Part shown: positions 1 through 7,540 of the stretch, one piece after another | Layout of the letters: every line of letters begins with the position of its first letter | Position numbering within the stretch: position 1 is the first letter of the stretch | Assembly (NCBI GenBank): GCA_024640445.1 | Contig: JAHEEZ010000007.1 | Span: 1 to 30,317 of the forward strand | DNA: 30,317 bases | Direction of reading: 5' to 3' | Origin: Acidobacteriota bacterium | GTDB taxonomy: Bacteria > Acidobacteriota > Blastocatellia > Pyrinomonadales > Pyrinomonadaceae | Made by a program: the position numbers and the translations under genes | Notes under the pieces: model-generated | What the model was told of the DNA's origin: nothing | Database searches by the model: none | What the model saw: only the letters and a program-made list of their open reading frames with translations

Positions 1-1
1 C

Positions 2-400
2 ACCCACATCGACCAAAGGCTTGATCTTGCCTGCGGCGAAAGCGATTTCCGTCTTTTTCGTGTCGCGCTCGAAGGCGGCGGCGACGCCGTCACGATGTTC
101 AAAGGCGCCGATGAGGTAAGGACGGAACGTCTTCCGAACCAGTCCGAGGTAAAGAAGTTCAAACTGGACCCGCTTAGAAAGACCGACGACGGATTCGAGC
201 TGTCAGCGGAATACGGCGATCGTTATTACCATACGAAGCGGTTCATTTTTGAATGCGAGGACGGAGAGTTCAGGCTGGTAAAGATCAGGTCCGAGCGGTT
301 CGACACCAAGAATCCTTCCAGGCTCTCGAACAGGGAAACGTCAGTGAAACCGAAGACGCCCTGGGCGGAGTTCGGGTTGCGATTGTACCTGATCGATTAG
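2..400 (+). CDS. C-terminal part of an unidentified protein
   Basis: An open frame runs from the left edge to a TAG at 398-400 without an in-frame stop, so this is the 3' end of a gene that starts outside the window; the first visible ATG at 95 is internal. About 132 residues are visible. They are rich in charged residues (Asp, Glu, Lys, Arg) and in alternating beta-type stretches such as GDRYYHTKRFIFE and GEFRLVKIRSERF, ending in LRLYLID. There is no membrane segment, cysteine motif or catalytic signature that I recognise. The neighbouring gcv operon runs the other way, so there is no operon partner in view. Function unknown; that it is coding is likely from the continuous frame and composition. 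Confidence 0.6.
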   Translation, partial: THIDQRLDLACGESDFRLFRVALEGGGDAVTMFKGADEVRTERLPNQSEVKKFKLDPLRKTDDGFELSAEYGDRYYHTKRFIFECEDGEFRLVKIRSERFDTKNPSRLSNRETSVKPKTPWAEFGLRLYLID

Positions 401-434
401 GGATGTTCACCTCAGAGGGCATGGAGGGGAATTA

Positions 435-538
435 GACACAGATAAGGACGGATCAAGACAGGGATTTGAACGGATGTTCTTGGTCACTTTGGCTTTATCC
501 ATCAGACCGAATCTAATTCATCCGTGTTCATCTGTGTC
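435..538. repeat. Imperfect inverted repeat in convergent intergenic region
   Basis: The arms begin with GACACAGAT (435-443) and end with ATCTGTGTC (530-538), and similarity continues inward (GGACGGAT on the left; the complement of ATCCGTGTT on the right) with mismatches. It lies between the convergent unknown gene and gcvPB, in a 221-base stretch with no gene. Related 'ACACGGATGAACACGGAT' intergenic repeats are common in many bacterial genomes. No other copy is seen in this window. It could form a large stem-loop at the ends of both transcripts. Confidence 0.5.
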
Positions 539-621
539 CCGCTATTCTTTAGTGGTTCAGGAAGACAAGGGTGCGGGCGGGGATGCCCGCCGTCCCCCAC
601 AACTCATCACTCAGTACTTCT

Positions 622-2145
622 TCATGCCGCGTCCGCCTTCGATTCCATATCCGGCGTCCACTTTAGGATCGGCTTCCTCGCGGCGGTCGCTTCGTCCAGA
701 CGGCCTATGCGGGTCGTGTGCGGAGCGCCGATGACAAGATCCGGATCTTCCTGGGCTTCCTTCGCGATCGACTTCATCGCATCGACAAAATCATCCAGTT
801 CCTGCCGGCCGACCGATTCTGTAGGCTCGATCAGCATCGCTCCGTCGACGATAAGAGGGAAGTAGATAGTCATCGGGTGGAATCCGTAATCGATCAGACG
901 CTTGGCGATATCCAGCGTGTGTACGCCCTTTCGCGACTGCCGCTTGTGCGAGAAGATCACCTCGTGCATCGGGTCGGGAGCAAACGGCTTTTCGAAATCC
1001 TCTTCCAGCTTGTGCGAAAGATATCGTGCGTTGAGAACCGCAGTTTCGGTCGCCTCCCTCAAACCGTCATCGCCGTGCGTGTAGATGTATGCAAGCGCGC
1101 GGATCATCATCCCGAAGTTGCCGTAAAAAGCCTTCACCCGTCCGATGGATTCCGGACGGTCGTGGTCGAGCTTGTACGAATCCCCGTCTATTACGACGAT
1201 CGGTTTGGGAAGGAACTTCGCGAGTTCGGCCGTGCAGCAGCAGGGACCGCATCCGGGGCCGCCTCCGCCGTGCGGCGTCGAGAAGGTCTTGTGAAGGTTC
1301 AAATGGATCACATCGACGCCCATGTCTCCTGGGCGCGCGACGCCGACCAGCGCGTTCATATTCGCGCCGTCCATATAGACCAGTCCTCCGACTCCGTGGA
1401 CCGTCTCGCAAATCTCCTTGATGTTCTTTTCGAACACACCGACCGTACTCGGGTTGGTCAGCATCAATCCCGCTACGCCGCCTTCTTCGCACAATTCCCG
1501 AAGATGGCCCATATCCGTCAGACCCTCATCGGTCGAACGTATCGTCTTGACCGTGAAACCCGCCATATGCGCGGACGCCGGATTCGTTCCGTGCGCGGAA
1601 TCCGGGATCAGCATCACACGCCTTTCTTTAGAAGCCTCGCCGAATTTCGCATCCAGAGCGTCGCGTATGATCATTACGCCGGTCATCTCGCCGTGCGCGC
1701 CAGCCGCCGGTTGGAGCGAAACGCCGGGTAACCCCGTGATCTCCGCAAGGTCTTCCTGAAGATCGTAGATCAACTTGAGAGCGCCCTGGGATTCCGATTC
1801 CGGAGCCAGAGGATGGAGGTTCGTGAATCCGACGATCCTCGCGACCTTTTCGTTAAGGCGCGAGTTGTATTTCATCGTGCACGAACCCAGCGGGTACATT
1901 CCCAGGTCGATCGAATAATTCCAGGTGGACATCCGCGTGAAGTGCCGGATCACGTCGACCTCGGATACTTCCGGAACGCCGTCGAGACCGTCGTCGCGCC
2001 TCAGACTCGCCGGGATGATCTCGTCGAGGTTTGTTTCCTCGACGTCGAGTTTCGGCAGGCGATAGCCCACGCGTCCTTCCTGTGAGCGCTCGAATATCAG
2101 CGCCTCGTTCTGTGTCGGATGAGATGTGACTTTTTTAATGCTCAT
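622..2145 (-). CDS. gcvPB: Glycine dehydrogenase (decarboxylating) subunit 2
   Basis: This is the C-terminal half of the glycine cleavage system P protein, 507 residues, slightly longer than the usual ~490. With GcvPA it forms the PLP enzyme that decarboxylates glycine and passes the aminomethyl group to lipoyl-GcvH. The PLP lysine is K286 in HLNLHKTFSTPHGGGGPG, and MDGANMNA (258-265) is the usual preceding motif. The stretch just after the Gly-rich loop is odd: C299, C302, C303 and C304 occur in GPGCGPCCC, where family members usually carry small or aliphatic residues. It is the last gene of the operon, 16 bases after the class V aminotransferase. The ATG at 2145 gives an N terminus typical of the family (EALIFERSQEGR); a GGAA just before it is a weak ribosome site. 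Confidence 0.96.
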   Translation of the reverse strand: MSIKKVTSHPTQNEALIFERSQEGRVGYRLPKLDVEETNLDEIIPASLRRDDGLDGVPEVSEVDVIRHFTRMSTWNYSIDLGMYPLGSCTMKYNSRLNEKVARIVGFTNLHPLAPESESQGALKLIYDLQEDLAEITGLPGVSLQPAAGAHGEMTGVMIIRDALDAKFGEASKERRVMLIPDSAHGTNPASAHMAGFTVKTIRSTDEGLTDMGHLRELCEEGGVAGLMLTNPSTVGVFEKNIKEICETVHGVGGLVYMDGANMNALVGVARPGDMGVDVIHLNLHKTFSTPHGGGGPGCGPCCCTAELAKFLPKPIVVIDGDSYKLDHDRPESIGRVKAFYGNFGMMIRALAYIYTHGDDGLREATETAVLNARYLSHKLEEDFEKPFAPDPMHEVIFSHKRQSRKGVHTLDIAKRLIDYGFHPMTIYFPLIVDGAMLIEPTESVGRQELDDFVDAMKSIAKEAQEDPDLVIGAPHTTRIGRLDEATAARKPILKWTPDMESKADAA

Positions 2146-2161
2146 TTCCAGATAAAAAGGC

Positions 2162-3496
2162 TCAGCTCTTTGGCAGCCCGTTCTTGATTATGTGTTCCAT
2201 TACCTCGCAGAAGCGGTCGAGCTCCCACGTTGCTGTGTATATGTTCGGTGTGATCCTGATGCCGGAGAATTCTTCGTGGACGATAGGCGTAGTCAGGATG
2301 TGGTGTTTCGCCATCAGGTAATTCCCGATCTCGCCGGGGTCCATCCCTTCGACCTTCACGTTCGCGATCGCGCAGAACTGCTTCGGATCGAACGATGTGT
2401 TGAAGCCGACCTTCGGTATCTGCTTAAGGCGGTCCATCCAGTATCTGGAAAGATACCTCAAACGTTCTTCCTTCCTTTCGCCGCCGATCGCGTTGTGAAA
2501 CAAGACCGCTTCGCCGATCGCAAGCCTCATCGCGGCGGAATGAGTCCCGATCTCCTCAAACTTCCTGATGTCTTCTTTGTTCTTGTCCTCGGCTGCCATC
2601 AACGCCCAGATCTTCGGTATCTTCTCTCTTCGCACATAAAGCATCCCTGTCCCTTTCGGAGCGTGAAGCCACTTATGCAGGGAGGTTCCGAAGTAATCGC
2701 AGCCAAGGTCTTCCTGTTTGAAGTTGAATTGCGCGAACGAATGCGCGCCGTCAACGATCGTCTCGATCCCGCGCTTACGCGCCATTTCGCAGACCTGCTT
2801 GACCGGGGTGATCTGTCCCGTGAGATTAATCTGGTGCGAGATCAGTATAAGCTTCGTTTTCGGCGTGACCGCCCTCTCGAATGCCGCGGCGATCTCTGAA
2901 GGGTTGTTTGGCGCGATCGGGATCTTGATGAGCTTTAGCTTTAGACCTTCGCGGAGTTCGCGCTGCCTGAGCGTGGTCAGCATCCTCGGATAGTCCTGGG
3001 TCGATGAAAGGATCTCGTCACCGGACTGGAAATCCATTCCCATCAGAAGCGTTTCGAGGGACTCCGAAGCGTTCCTGGTTATCGCGATCTCTTCAGGTGA
3101 ACAGCCGAATATCTCCGCAAGTCCGGTCCGGACCGTCTCCGACTGCGGCTCCAGTATCCGCCACATCGTGTAGGCCGTCGCGTCCTCCTGCTGCCAGGTA
3201 TATCGGACGAACGCTTCGGTGACGATCCTTGGGCTGGGGCTGACGCCGCCATTGTTGAGATTGATTATTCCGCGCGTGACCGAGAAAGCCTGCTGGATCG
3301 TCGCCCAATAATCTTCATCTGCCGCGACGACGGAAGCGGGAAGTCCGGAGACCTTATTTCCCGCAGCTCTGACGTTCTGGAGAAGGGAACCGACGACAGC
3401 AGAAGATGCCGCGGCAAGGCCGAGCGCCTTGCCGGCGTTCGATACAAACGCCCTGCGGTCGATGTCGTTAAGATTTACGGGAATTCCGCTTGCCAT
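2162..3496 (-). CDS. Tat-signal class V aminotransferase-like PLP enzyme
   Basis: A 444-residue fold-type I PLP enzyme of the class V aminotransferase family (isopenicillin-N epimerase/cysteine desulfurase-like). The N terminus has DRRAFVSN at 13-20, then a hydrophobic Ala-rich stretch to about 40 and a possible AXA-type cleavage region near RAAG, which resembles a twin-arginine export signal. The core shows INLNNGG (78-84), VDGAHSFAQ (248-256) and the Schiff-base lysine K275 in SLHKWLHAPKGTG. The exact substrate cannot be read from the sequence; desulfurase, epimerase and lyase activities all occur in this family. It lies between gcvPA (23 bases upstream) and gcvPB (16 bases downstream) on the same strand, so it is almost certainly cotranscribed with the glycine cleavage genes although its product is probably exported. 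Confidence 0.88.
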   Translation of the reverse strand: MASGIPVNLNDIDRRAFVSNAGKALGLAAASSAVVGSLLQNVRAAGNKVSGLPASVVAADEDYWATIQQAFSVTRGIINLNNGGVSPSPRIVTEAFVRYTWQQEDATAYTMWRILEPQSETVRTGLAEIFGCSPEEIAITRNASESLETLLMGMDFQSGDEILSSTQDYPRMLTTLRQRELREGLKLKLIKIPIAPNNPSEIAAAFERAVTPKTKLILISHQINLTGQITPVKQVCEMARKRGIETIVDGAHSFAQFNFKQEDLGCDYFGTSLHKWLHAPKGTGMLYVRREKIPKIWALMAAEDKNKEDIRKFEEIGTHSAAMRLAIGEAVLFHNAIGGERKEERLRYLSRYWMDRLKQIPKVGFNTSFDPKQFCAIANVKVEGMDPGEIGNYLMAKHHILTTPIVHEEFSGIRITPNIYTATWELDRFCEVMEHIIKNGLPKS

Positions 3497-3519
3497 CGCT
3501 ATCTTCTAATGAGAGTCGG

Positions 3520-4866
3520 CTAACCGATGTTCGAAAGCGCTGAAACCAGTTCGTCGATCTGCTCCTTAGTGTTCGTCTCTGTCACACAAACGAGGAAGTC
3601 GTTCGGCCGGTCACGGTAATAGCGGGAAACCGCAATACCGCCCAGGATGTCCTTTTCACCGCTTAAATGACCCAGAAGTTCTTCCGCATCGACCGGGCCA
3701 CGGACCACGAACTCGTTGAAACGAGGAGCGTCGAACACAAGGCTGTACCCTTCTATCTCCGAGATCTTCTTCGCTGCATACGCTGCCTTCTGGACGTTCT
3801 GCATCGCGACTTCCTGAAGTCCCTTCTTGCCCATCGTTTCCATGTAGACAGTGGCGGCAAGAGCGATCAAACCTTGGTTCGTACAGATATTCGACGTCGC
3901 CTTGTCGCGGCGGATATGTTGTTCGCGCGTCGCCAGCGTCAAAACGAAACCGCGGTTTCCCTTGGCGTCGTAGGCGACTCCGGAAAGCCTTCCCGGCATC
4001 TGCCGTACGAACTTGTCGCGGCAGGCGAAAAGTCCCACGTGCGGGCCGCCGAAGCTCATCGGTATGCCGAAGCTCTGTCCTTCCGCGACAACGATGTCCG
4101 CACCACTGCTGCCGGGGGTCTTCAACATTCCGAATGAGATCGCCTCAGTGACCACGACGACGAAAAGCGCCCCGACCTCGTGCGCTTTAGCCGCCAGCCG
4201 GTCCAGGTCTTCGATACAGCCGAAAAAGTTTGGAGACTGGACGACGAGCGCCGCGGTCTTGTCGTCCAGCTTCGAAAGCTCTTCCTCGATCACCCTGCCG
4301 GAATCCGCTTCGAATCCGATCGTTCCGAACTCGAGGTCCCCGTGGCGCGTGTACGTCTGTGCCACCTCCAAATACTCCGGATGGACGGTTTCGGCGACAA
4401 GGACCTTGTCGCGGCGGGTCACGCGCTGAGCCATAAGAAACGCTTCCGCCATTGAGGTCGAACCGTCGTACATGGACGCATTTGCGACATCCATTCCGGT
4501 CAGCTGGCAGACAAGCGTCTGAAATTCAAATATGTACTGCAAGGTTCCCTGCGTTACTTCCGGCTGATACGGCGTGTACGAAGTAAAGAACTCCGAACGC
4601 TGGATCAAATGGTCTACGATCGTCGGCGAGAAGTGTGAGTAAACGCCGCCTCCAAGGAACGATGTCTTCCGCGCGGCGCCGTTCATTTCGGCCATCGATT
4701 CCATTCGGGCGATGACCTCGGATTCCGCCAGCGGTTCGGTGACGTTCAGTTTCCTGCCCAACAAAACATCGGCGGGAATTGAACGAAAAAGTTCTTCCGC
4801 CGATCCCAGCCCGACCTCGCGGAGCATCAACTCCCGCTCCTCTGGCGAATTTGGTATGTATCTCAT
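3520..4866 (-). CDS. gcvPA: Glycine dehydrogenase (decarboxylating) subunit 1
   Basis: N-terminal half of the split P protein of the glycine cleavage system; it pairs with GcvPB to form the active decarboxylase. I start it at ATG 4866 because the product then begins MRYIPNSPEERELML, the characteristic GcvPA N terminus, and has 448 residues, the usual size. The frame is open upstream to ATG 4908, which would add 14 unconserved residues. Recognisable family segments include the stretch around SHFSPTIVDHLIQRSEFFTSY, the TPYQPEVTQGTLQ motif and the NASMYDGSTSMAEA motif. It follows gcvH by 70 bases with this start (28 with the longer one) and precedes the class V aminotransferase by 23 bases. No strong ribosome site is visible before either start. 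Confidence 0.95.
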   Translation of the reverse strand: MRYIPNSPEERELMLREVGLGSAEELFRSIPADVLLGRKLNVTEPLAESEVIARMESMAEMNGAARKTSFLGGGVYSHFSPTIVDHLIQRSEFFTSYTPYQPEVTQGTLQYIFEFQTLVCQLTGMDVANASMYDGSTSMAEAFLMAQRVTRRDKVLVAETVHPEYLEVAQTYTRHGDLEFGTIGFEADSGRVIEEELSKLDDKTAALVVQSPNFFGCIEDLDRLAAKAHEVGALFVVVVTEAISFGMLKTPGSSGADIVVAEGQSFGIPMSFGGPHVGLFACRDKFVRQMPGRLSGVAYDAKGNRGFVLTLATREQHIRRDKATSNICTNQGLIALAATVYMETMGKKGLQEVAMQNVQKAAYAAKKISEIEGYSLVFDAPRFNEFVVRGPVDAEELLGHLSGEKDILGGIAVSRYYRDRPNDFLVCVTETNTKEQIDELVSALSNIG

Positions 4867-4936
4867 AACTGCATCAATGGTGCCGCCGGCCACAGACCGG
4901 ACCGGCATTCAGAAAGCTCTGGATATTCCCGAAGAC

Positions 4937-5326
4937 TTATTCTTCGGACTTCAAGTATTCTTCGTACTCTTCCGACGAAAGCAGCGCGTCAAGTTCTCCC
5001 TCGTTGTCCATCTTGACGCGGACCATCCATCCGTCGCCGTACGGGTCGTCATTTACGACTTCCGGGGTGTCGTTCAGATCGTCGTTAGTTTCGACCACTT
5101 CGCCGCTGACGGGCGTAAAGATCTCCGAAACTGCTTTGACCGATTCGACCGATCCGAACGCGTCGTGAGCGTTAAAATTGTCTCCCTCATTGGGCATCTC
5201 GACGTAGACGACGTCTCCCAGCGACTGCTGCGCGTAATCGGTGATACCGATTGTAGCCGTGTCGCCGTTGACCAGGACCCATTCGTGGTCCTTGCTATAC
5301 TTAAGTTCTTCAGGAATGTTTGCCAT
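4937..5326 (-). CDS. gcvH: Glycine cleavage system H protein
   Basis: The lipoyl carrier of the glycine cleavage system, 129 residues, normal length. It shuttles the aminomethyl group from the P protein to GcvT and the electrons to the dihydrolipoamide dehydrogenase. The N terminus PEELKYSKDHEWV and the lipoylation site ESVKAVSEI with K64 are diagnostic. The C-terminal part contains the WMVRVKM strand and ends in an acidic tail (SEEYEEYLKSEE). It lies 38 bases downstream of the zinc-ribbon gene. The ATG at 5326 is preceded by an A/T-rich stretch without a clear Shine-Dalgarno sequence. The L protein (lpd) is not in the window and must be elsewhere. Confidence 0.97.
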   Translation of the reverse strand: MANIPEELKYSKDHEWVLVNGDTATIGITDYAQQSLGDVVYVEMPNEGDNFNAHDAFGSVESVKAVSEIFTPVSGEVVETNDDLNDTPEVVNDDPYGDGWMVRVKMDNEGELDALLSSEEYEEYLKSEE

Positions 5327-5364
5327 AGGTTTAAGTGTTCAATTGTAGTTCTGTTGGTTGTGGT

Positions 5365-5598
5365 TCACGCGGCGTACGACTCGAGAAAGCCGCAATCCGA
5401 GCATTTGAAAGTCGCTGTTTCCAGTATCTGCCTGCCGTCAATATCGAGGTTCATCCCTGTGAAGCCGAGAAAGACCCTTTTAACCGGCTCGCCTTCCACC
5501 CAGTACAGGGGATAGTAGTTCGCTTCATCCCTGTAAACCTGGACTCCTTGCCTCATCTCGCCGCCGCATTTTGGGCACCGCTGCTGCAAGTCTTCCAT
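5365..5598 (-). CDS. Small zinc-ribbon protein in the gcv operon
   Basis: A 77-residue protein with two CxxC knuckles: C8/C11 (CPKCGGEM) near the N terminus and C66/C69 (CSDCG) near the C terminus, expected to bind one zinc. The middle holds YYPLYWVEGEP, and the overall pattern resembles the small PF20097 (DUF6487) type of zinc-ribbon proteins; that assignment is from memory of the pattern. It starts only 6 bases after the gcvT stop and ends 38 bases before gcvH, so it is cotranscribed with the glycine cleavage genes. No catalytic residues are visible. A role in binding a protein or nucleic acid partner is possible, but nothing in the sequence decides it. Confidence 0.82.
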   Translation of the reverse strand: MEDLQQRCPKCGGEMRQGVQVYRDEANYYPLYWVEGEPVKRVFLGFTGMNLDIDGRQILETATFKCSDCGFLESYAA

Positions 5599-5604
5599 AT
5601 TCCA

Positions 5605-6717
5605 CTAACGTTCCCTCTTATAGAAAGGCATCGGAACTATAACGGCGCCGACCATTCGGCCCCGGACATCTATCTTCAGCGCTGTCCCGGACCCGGAAAT
5701 CGCCGGAGGAACATAGGCCATACCTATATTCTTCTTAAGAAATGGTGCCGGGCTTCCTGATGTCACGTAGCCGACCTTTTCACCGGCCGAATAAACGTCG
5801 AAACCGTCACGGGCGATGCCCGGTTCGCTCATCTCAAATCCGACCAGGGTCCTTTCAAGGCCGCCTGCTTTTTGGGCCTTGAGTGCTTCACATCCGATGA
5901 ACTCTGTATTGAGCTTACAGATCCACCCGAGCTTGGCTTCCAAAGGGGTTATCTCGTCGCTGATCTCGTGACCGTACAGGGACATCGAAGATTCAAGTCT
6001 GAGCGTATTGCGCGCCGCGAGACCGCAAGGGAGTATTCCCTCATCCGAGCCGTAGTTTCCTGCTTCCAGCATCTTGCCCCACAACTGCCCGGCTCTCGAT
6101 GGTTCGGCATAGATCTCAAATCCGTCTTCGCCCGTGTAACCGGTCCTCGAAATGATGGAGTGGACGCCATCCACAGTGCCTTCAGTGAAATGGTAGTACT
6201 TGATATCAGCAAGTTGCGTGTCGGTTAATGTCTGAAGGATCCCAAGGGCGTCCGGTCCCTGGATGGCGATCTGGCAGTAGTCGTCGCTTGCCTTTCTAAG
6301 ATCTACGTCAAAGTCGCCCTTGTGCGAGGCTATCCACTCCCAGTCCTTGTCCTGAGTGCCGGCATTGACCACAAGAAACAAGCGTTCCGGGCCAAACCTG
6401 TAAACGAGGAGATCATCGACGACGGTTCCGTTCTCGTATGTGAGAGCCGAATAGTGCGCCTGTCCATCGACCAGCCGCGTAACATCGTTCGTTGTCAGAT
6501 GGTTAACAAAGGGAATGGCATCGGGACCATCGACGTGGATCTCACCCATGTGCGACACGTCAAAAAGGCCGGACCTTGTGCGCGTCCGGAGATGCTCCGC
6601 GATGGTACCCGCCGGGTAAAGGACCGGCATGTCCCATCCCTCGTAATTGACCATCCTGCCTCCCAGTTCGCGGTGGACCGCGTTCAGCGGAGTCTTCTTC
6701 AAATTTTGGTCTGTCAT
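5605..6717 (-). CDS. gcvT: Aminomethyltransferase (glycine cleavage T protein)
   Basis: Transfers the methylene group from aminomethyl-lipoyl GcvH to tetrahydrofolate and releases ammonia. With ATG 6717 the protein has 370 residues, the usual size, and begins MTDQNLKKTPLNAVHRELGGRMV, followed by the conserved GWDMPVLYPAGTIAEH and GLFDVSHMGE segments; the folate-binding part includes SRTGYTGEDGFEIY. The frame stays open upstream to 6873, but the extra 52 residues are low-complexity and Arg-rich and match nothing in the family, so I reject the longer start. It is the first gene of the operon. The start has no clear Shine-Dalgarno sequence; a candidate promoter lies 27-56 bases upstream. Confidence 0.95.
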   Translation of the reverse strand: MTDQNLKKTPLNAVHRELGGRMVNYEGWDMPVLYPAGTIAEHLRTRTRSGLFDVSHMGEIHVDGPDAIPFVNHLTTNDVTRLVDGQAHYSALTYENGTVVDDLLVYRFGPERLFLVVNAGTQDKDWEWIASHKGDFDVDLRKASDDYCQIAIQGPDALGILQTLTDTQLADIKYYHFTEGTVDGVHSIISRTGYTGEDGFEIYAEPSRAGQLWGKMLEAGNYGSDEGILPCGLAARNTLRLESSMSLYGHEISDEITPLEAKLGWICKLNTEFIGCEALKAQKAGGLERTLVGFEMSEPGIARDGFDVYSAGEKVGYVTSGSPAPFLKKNIGMAYVPPAISGSGTALKIDVRGRMVGAVIVPMPFYKRER

Positions 6718-6743
6718 ATGATTGATTTTGGCGCTTAAGAAAG

Positions 6744-6773
6744 AAACTAACACTCTCCGGCGAGGAGCGTCAA
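6744..6773 (-). promoter_or_regulatory. Candidate promoter of the gcv operon
   Basis: On the minus strand TTGACG (6773-6768) is followed after 18 bases by TAGTTT (6749-6744). The -35 matches 5 of 6 consensus bases, the -10 only 3. Transcription would start near 6737, giving a leader of about 20 bases before gcvT, too short for a glycine riboswitch. An imperfect inverted repeat (CCGGCGAG around 6757-6764 and CTCGCCCGG around 6779-6787) overlaps the -35. Confidence 0.35.
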
Positions 6774-6871
6774 GAATGCTCGCCCGGCGGCGACGCGCAC
6801 CACTTGGAGGCTCTGCAGAGTAATACGAGCCGGGCGTTTCCGGAAGCGCACGTAGAGTCGTTCGGGCATAC

Positions 6872-6888
6872 AAAAGGCCCGGCCTTTA
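6872..6888 (-). terminator. Possible intrinsic terminator after the small exported protein
   Basis: AAAGGCC (6873-6879) and GGCCTTT (6881-6887) form a near-perfect palindrome followed on the minus strand by TTTTGT. It lies about 55 bases downstream of the stop at 6941 and upstream of the gcv promoter, where a terminator is expected. The T-tract is short, so efficiency is doubtful. Confidence 0.4.
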
Positions 6889-6940
6889 ACACGCTGACGG
6901 GTCGCCTGGATCTGCGTGTGGCGGGTCCCTTAAACAGGCT

Positions 6941-7540
6941 TCAGTTCTTCTCTTTTTTCTTCTTGGTTTTTGGCTCGGGCCGCTCGACTTTTGAAGACGC
7001 TTCAATGATGTCACCGCATTGGCCGATCGAGCTGTTGAGCACCGCGATGTCGCGTGGGTCCGCGGAATTGTCGCGCAGAGCCTCGAGCTTTCCGGTCAGA
7101 ACCTTTGCGTAGTCGGCAAGAACATAGACAGCGTATGCAAATAACTCGTTCTTTGCGTCCCGTTCCGAGACGTCCTCAAGTTTGTCAATGGCTTCGTCGA
7201 GTATTTTGTCGATGTCGGAAAGCAGTTGAGATCGGGTACCCTCCGGCAACTCGCCCCACTTTTCCTTTTCCTTTTCCAGGCGCTTCAGCTGATCCTTGTC
7301 GAGTCCCGAAGTTCCGCTGATGGCGATCAGACGGCGGTCGATCGCACGCACGAAGATCTCCATTCTGCCGTCCACTTCCTGGACGTCACGGATCAATTCG
7401 ACCTCTTCCTTGGTCAGGTGGTCGCGCCTCTGGGCCGGTGTGTTTGGGGCGGCGAAAAAGGACAACAATAGAAATGACAGTATTGAGGATACCCAGAAAA
7501 CTCGTCCGCGGAAGGCAAAACCCGCCCCGCGTCCGCGCAT
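6941..7540 (-). CDS. Small exported helical protein, function unknown (second copy)
   Basis: About 199 residues. An Arg-rich N terminus is followed by a hydrophobic segment (VFWVSSILSFLLLSFFAAP) and a likely signal peptidase site near NTPAQ, so export is expected. The mature part is mostly charged, helix-forming sequence (TKEEVELIRDV, LKRLEKEKEKW, DKILDEAIDKLEDV) and ends in a Lys-rich tail (KTKKKKEK). The ATG at 7540 overlaps the stop of the preceding gene as TGATG, with GGGAGG nine bases upstream; a TTG at 7543 is an alternative. Its layout (KEE motif, a paired-helix region, then an LRD-type helix) resembles the gene just upstream, suggesting an old tandem duplication. I recognise no family. 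Confidence 0.75.
   Translation of the reverse strand: MRGRGAGFAFRGRVFWVSSILSFLLLSFFAAPNTPAQRRDHLTKEEVELIRDVQEVDGRMEIFVRAIDRRLIAISGTSGLDKDQLKRLEKEKEKWGELPEGTRSQLLSDIDKILDEAIDKLEDVSERDAKNELFAYAVYVLADYAKVLTGKLEALRDNSADPRDIAVLNSSIGQCGDIIEASSKVERPEPKTKKKKEKN

Noticed and set aside
718..1731. 337-codon plus-strand frame opposite gcvPB
   Set aside because: It is the antisense shadow of a certain gene, with an Arg/His-rich composition and no ribosome site or homologous motif.
6718..6873. 52-residue N-terminal extension of GcvT
   Set aside because: The extra residues are Arg-rich, unlike the family, and cover the candidate promoter.
6718..6940. Glycine riboswitch ahead of gcvT
   Set aside because: I looked for the paired aptamer cores (GGAGAG and GCCGAAGG-like strings) on the minus strand and did not find them; the best promoter leaves only about 20 bases of leader.
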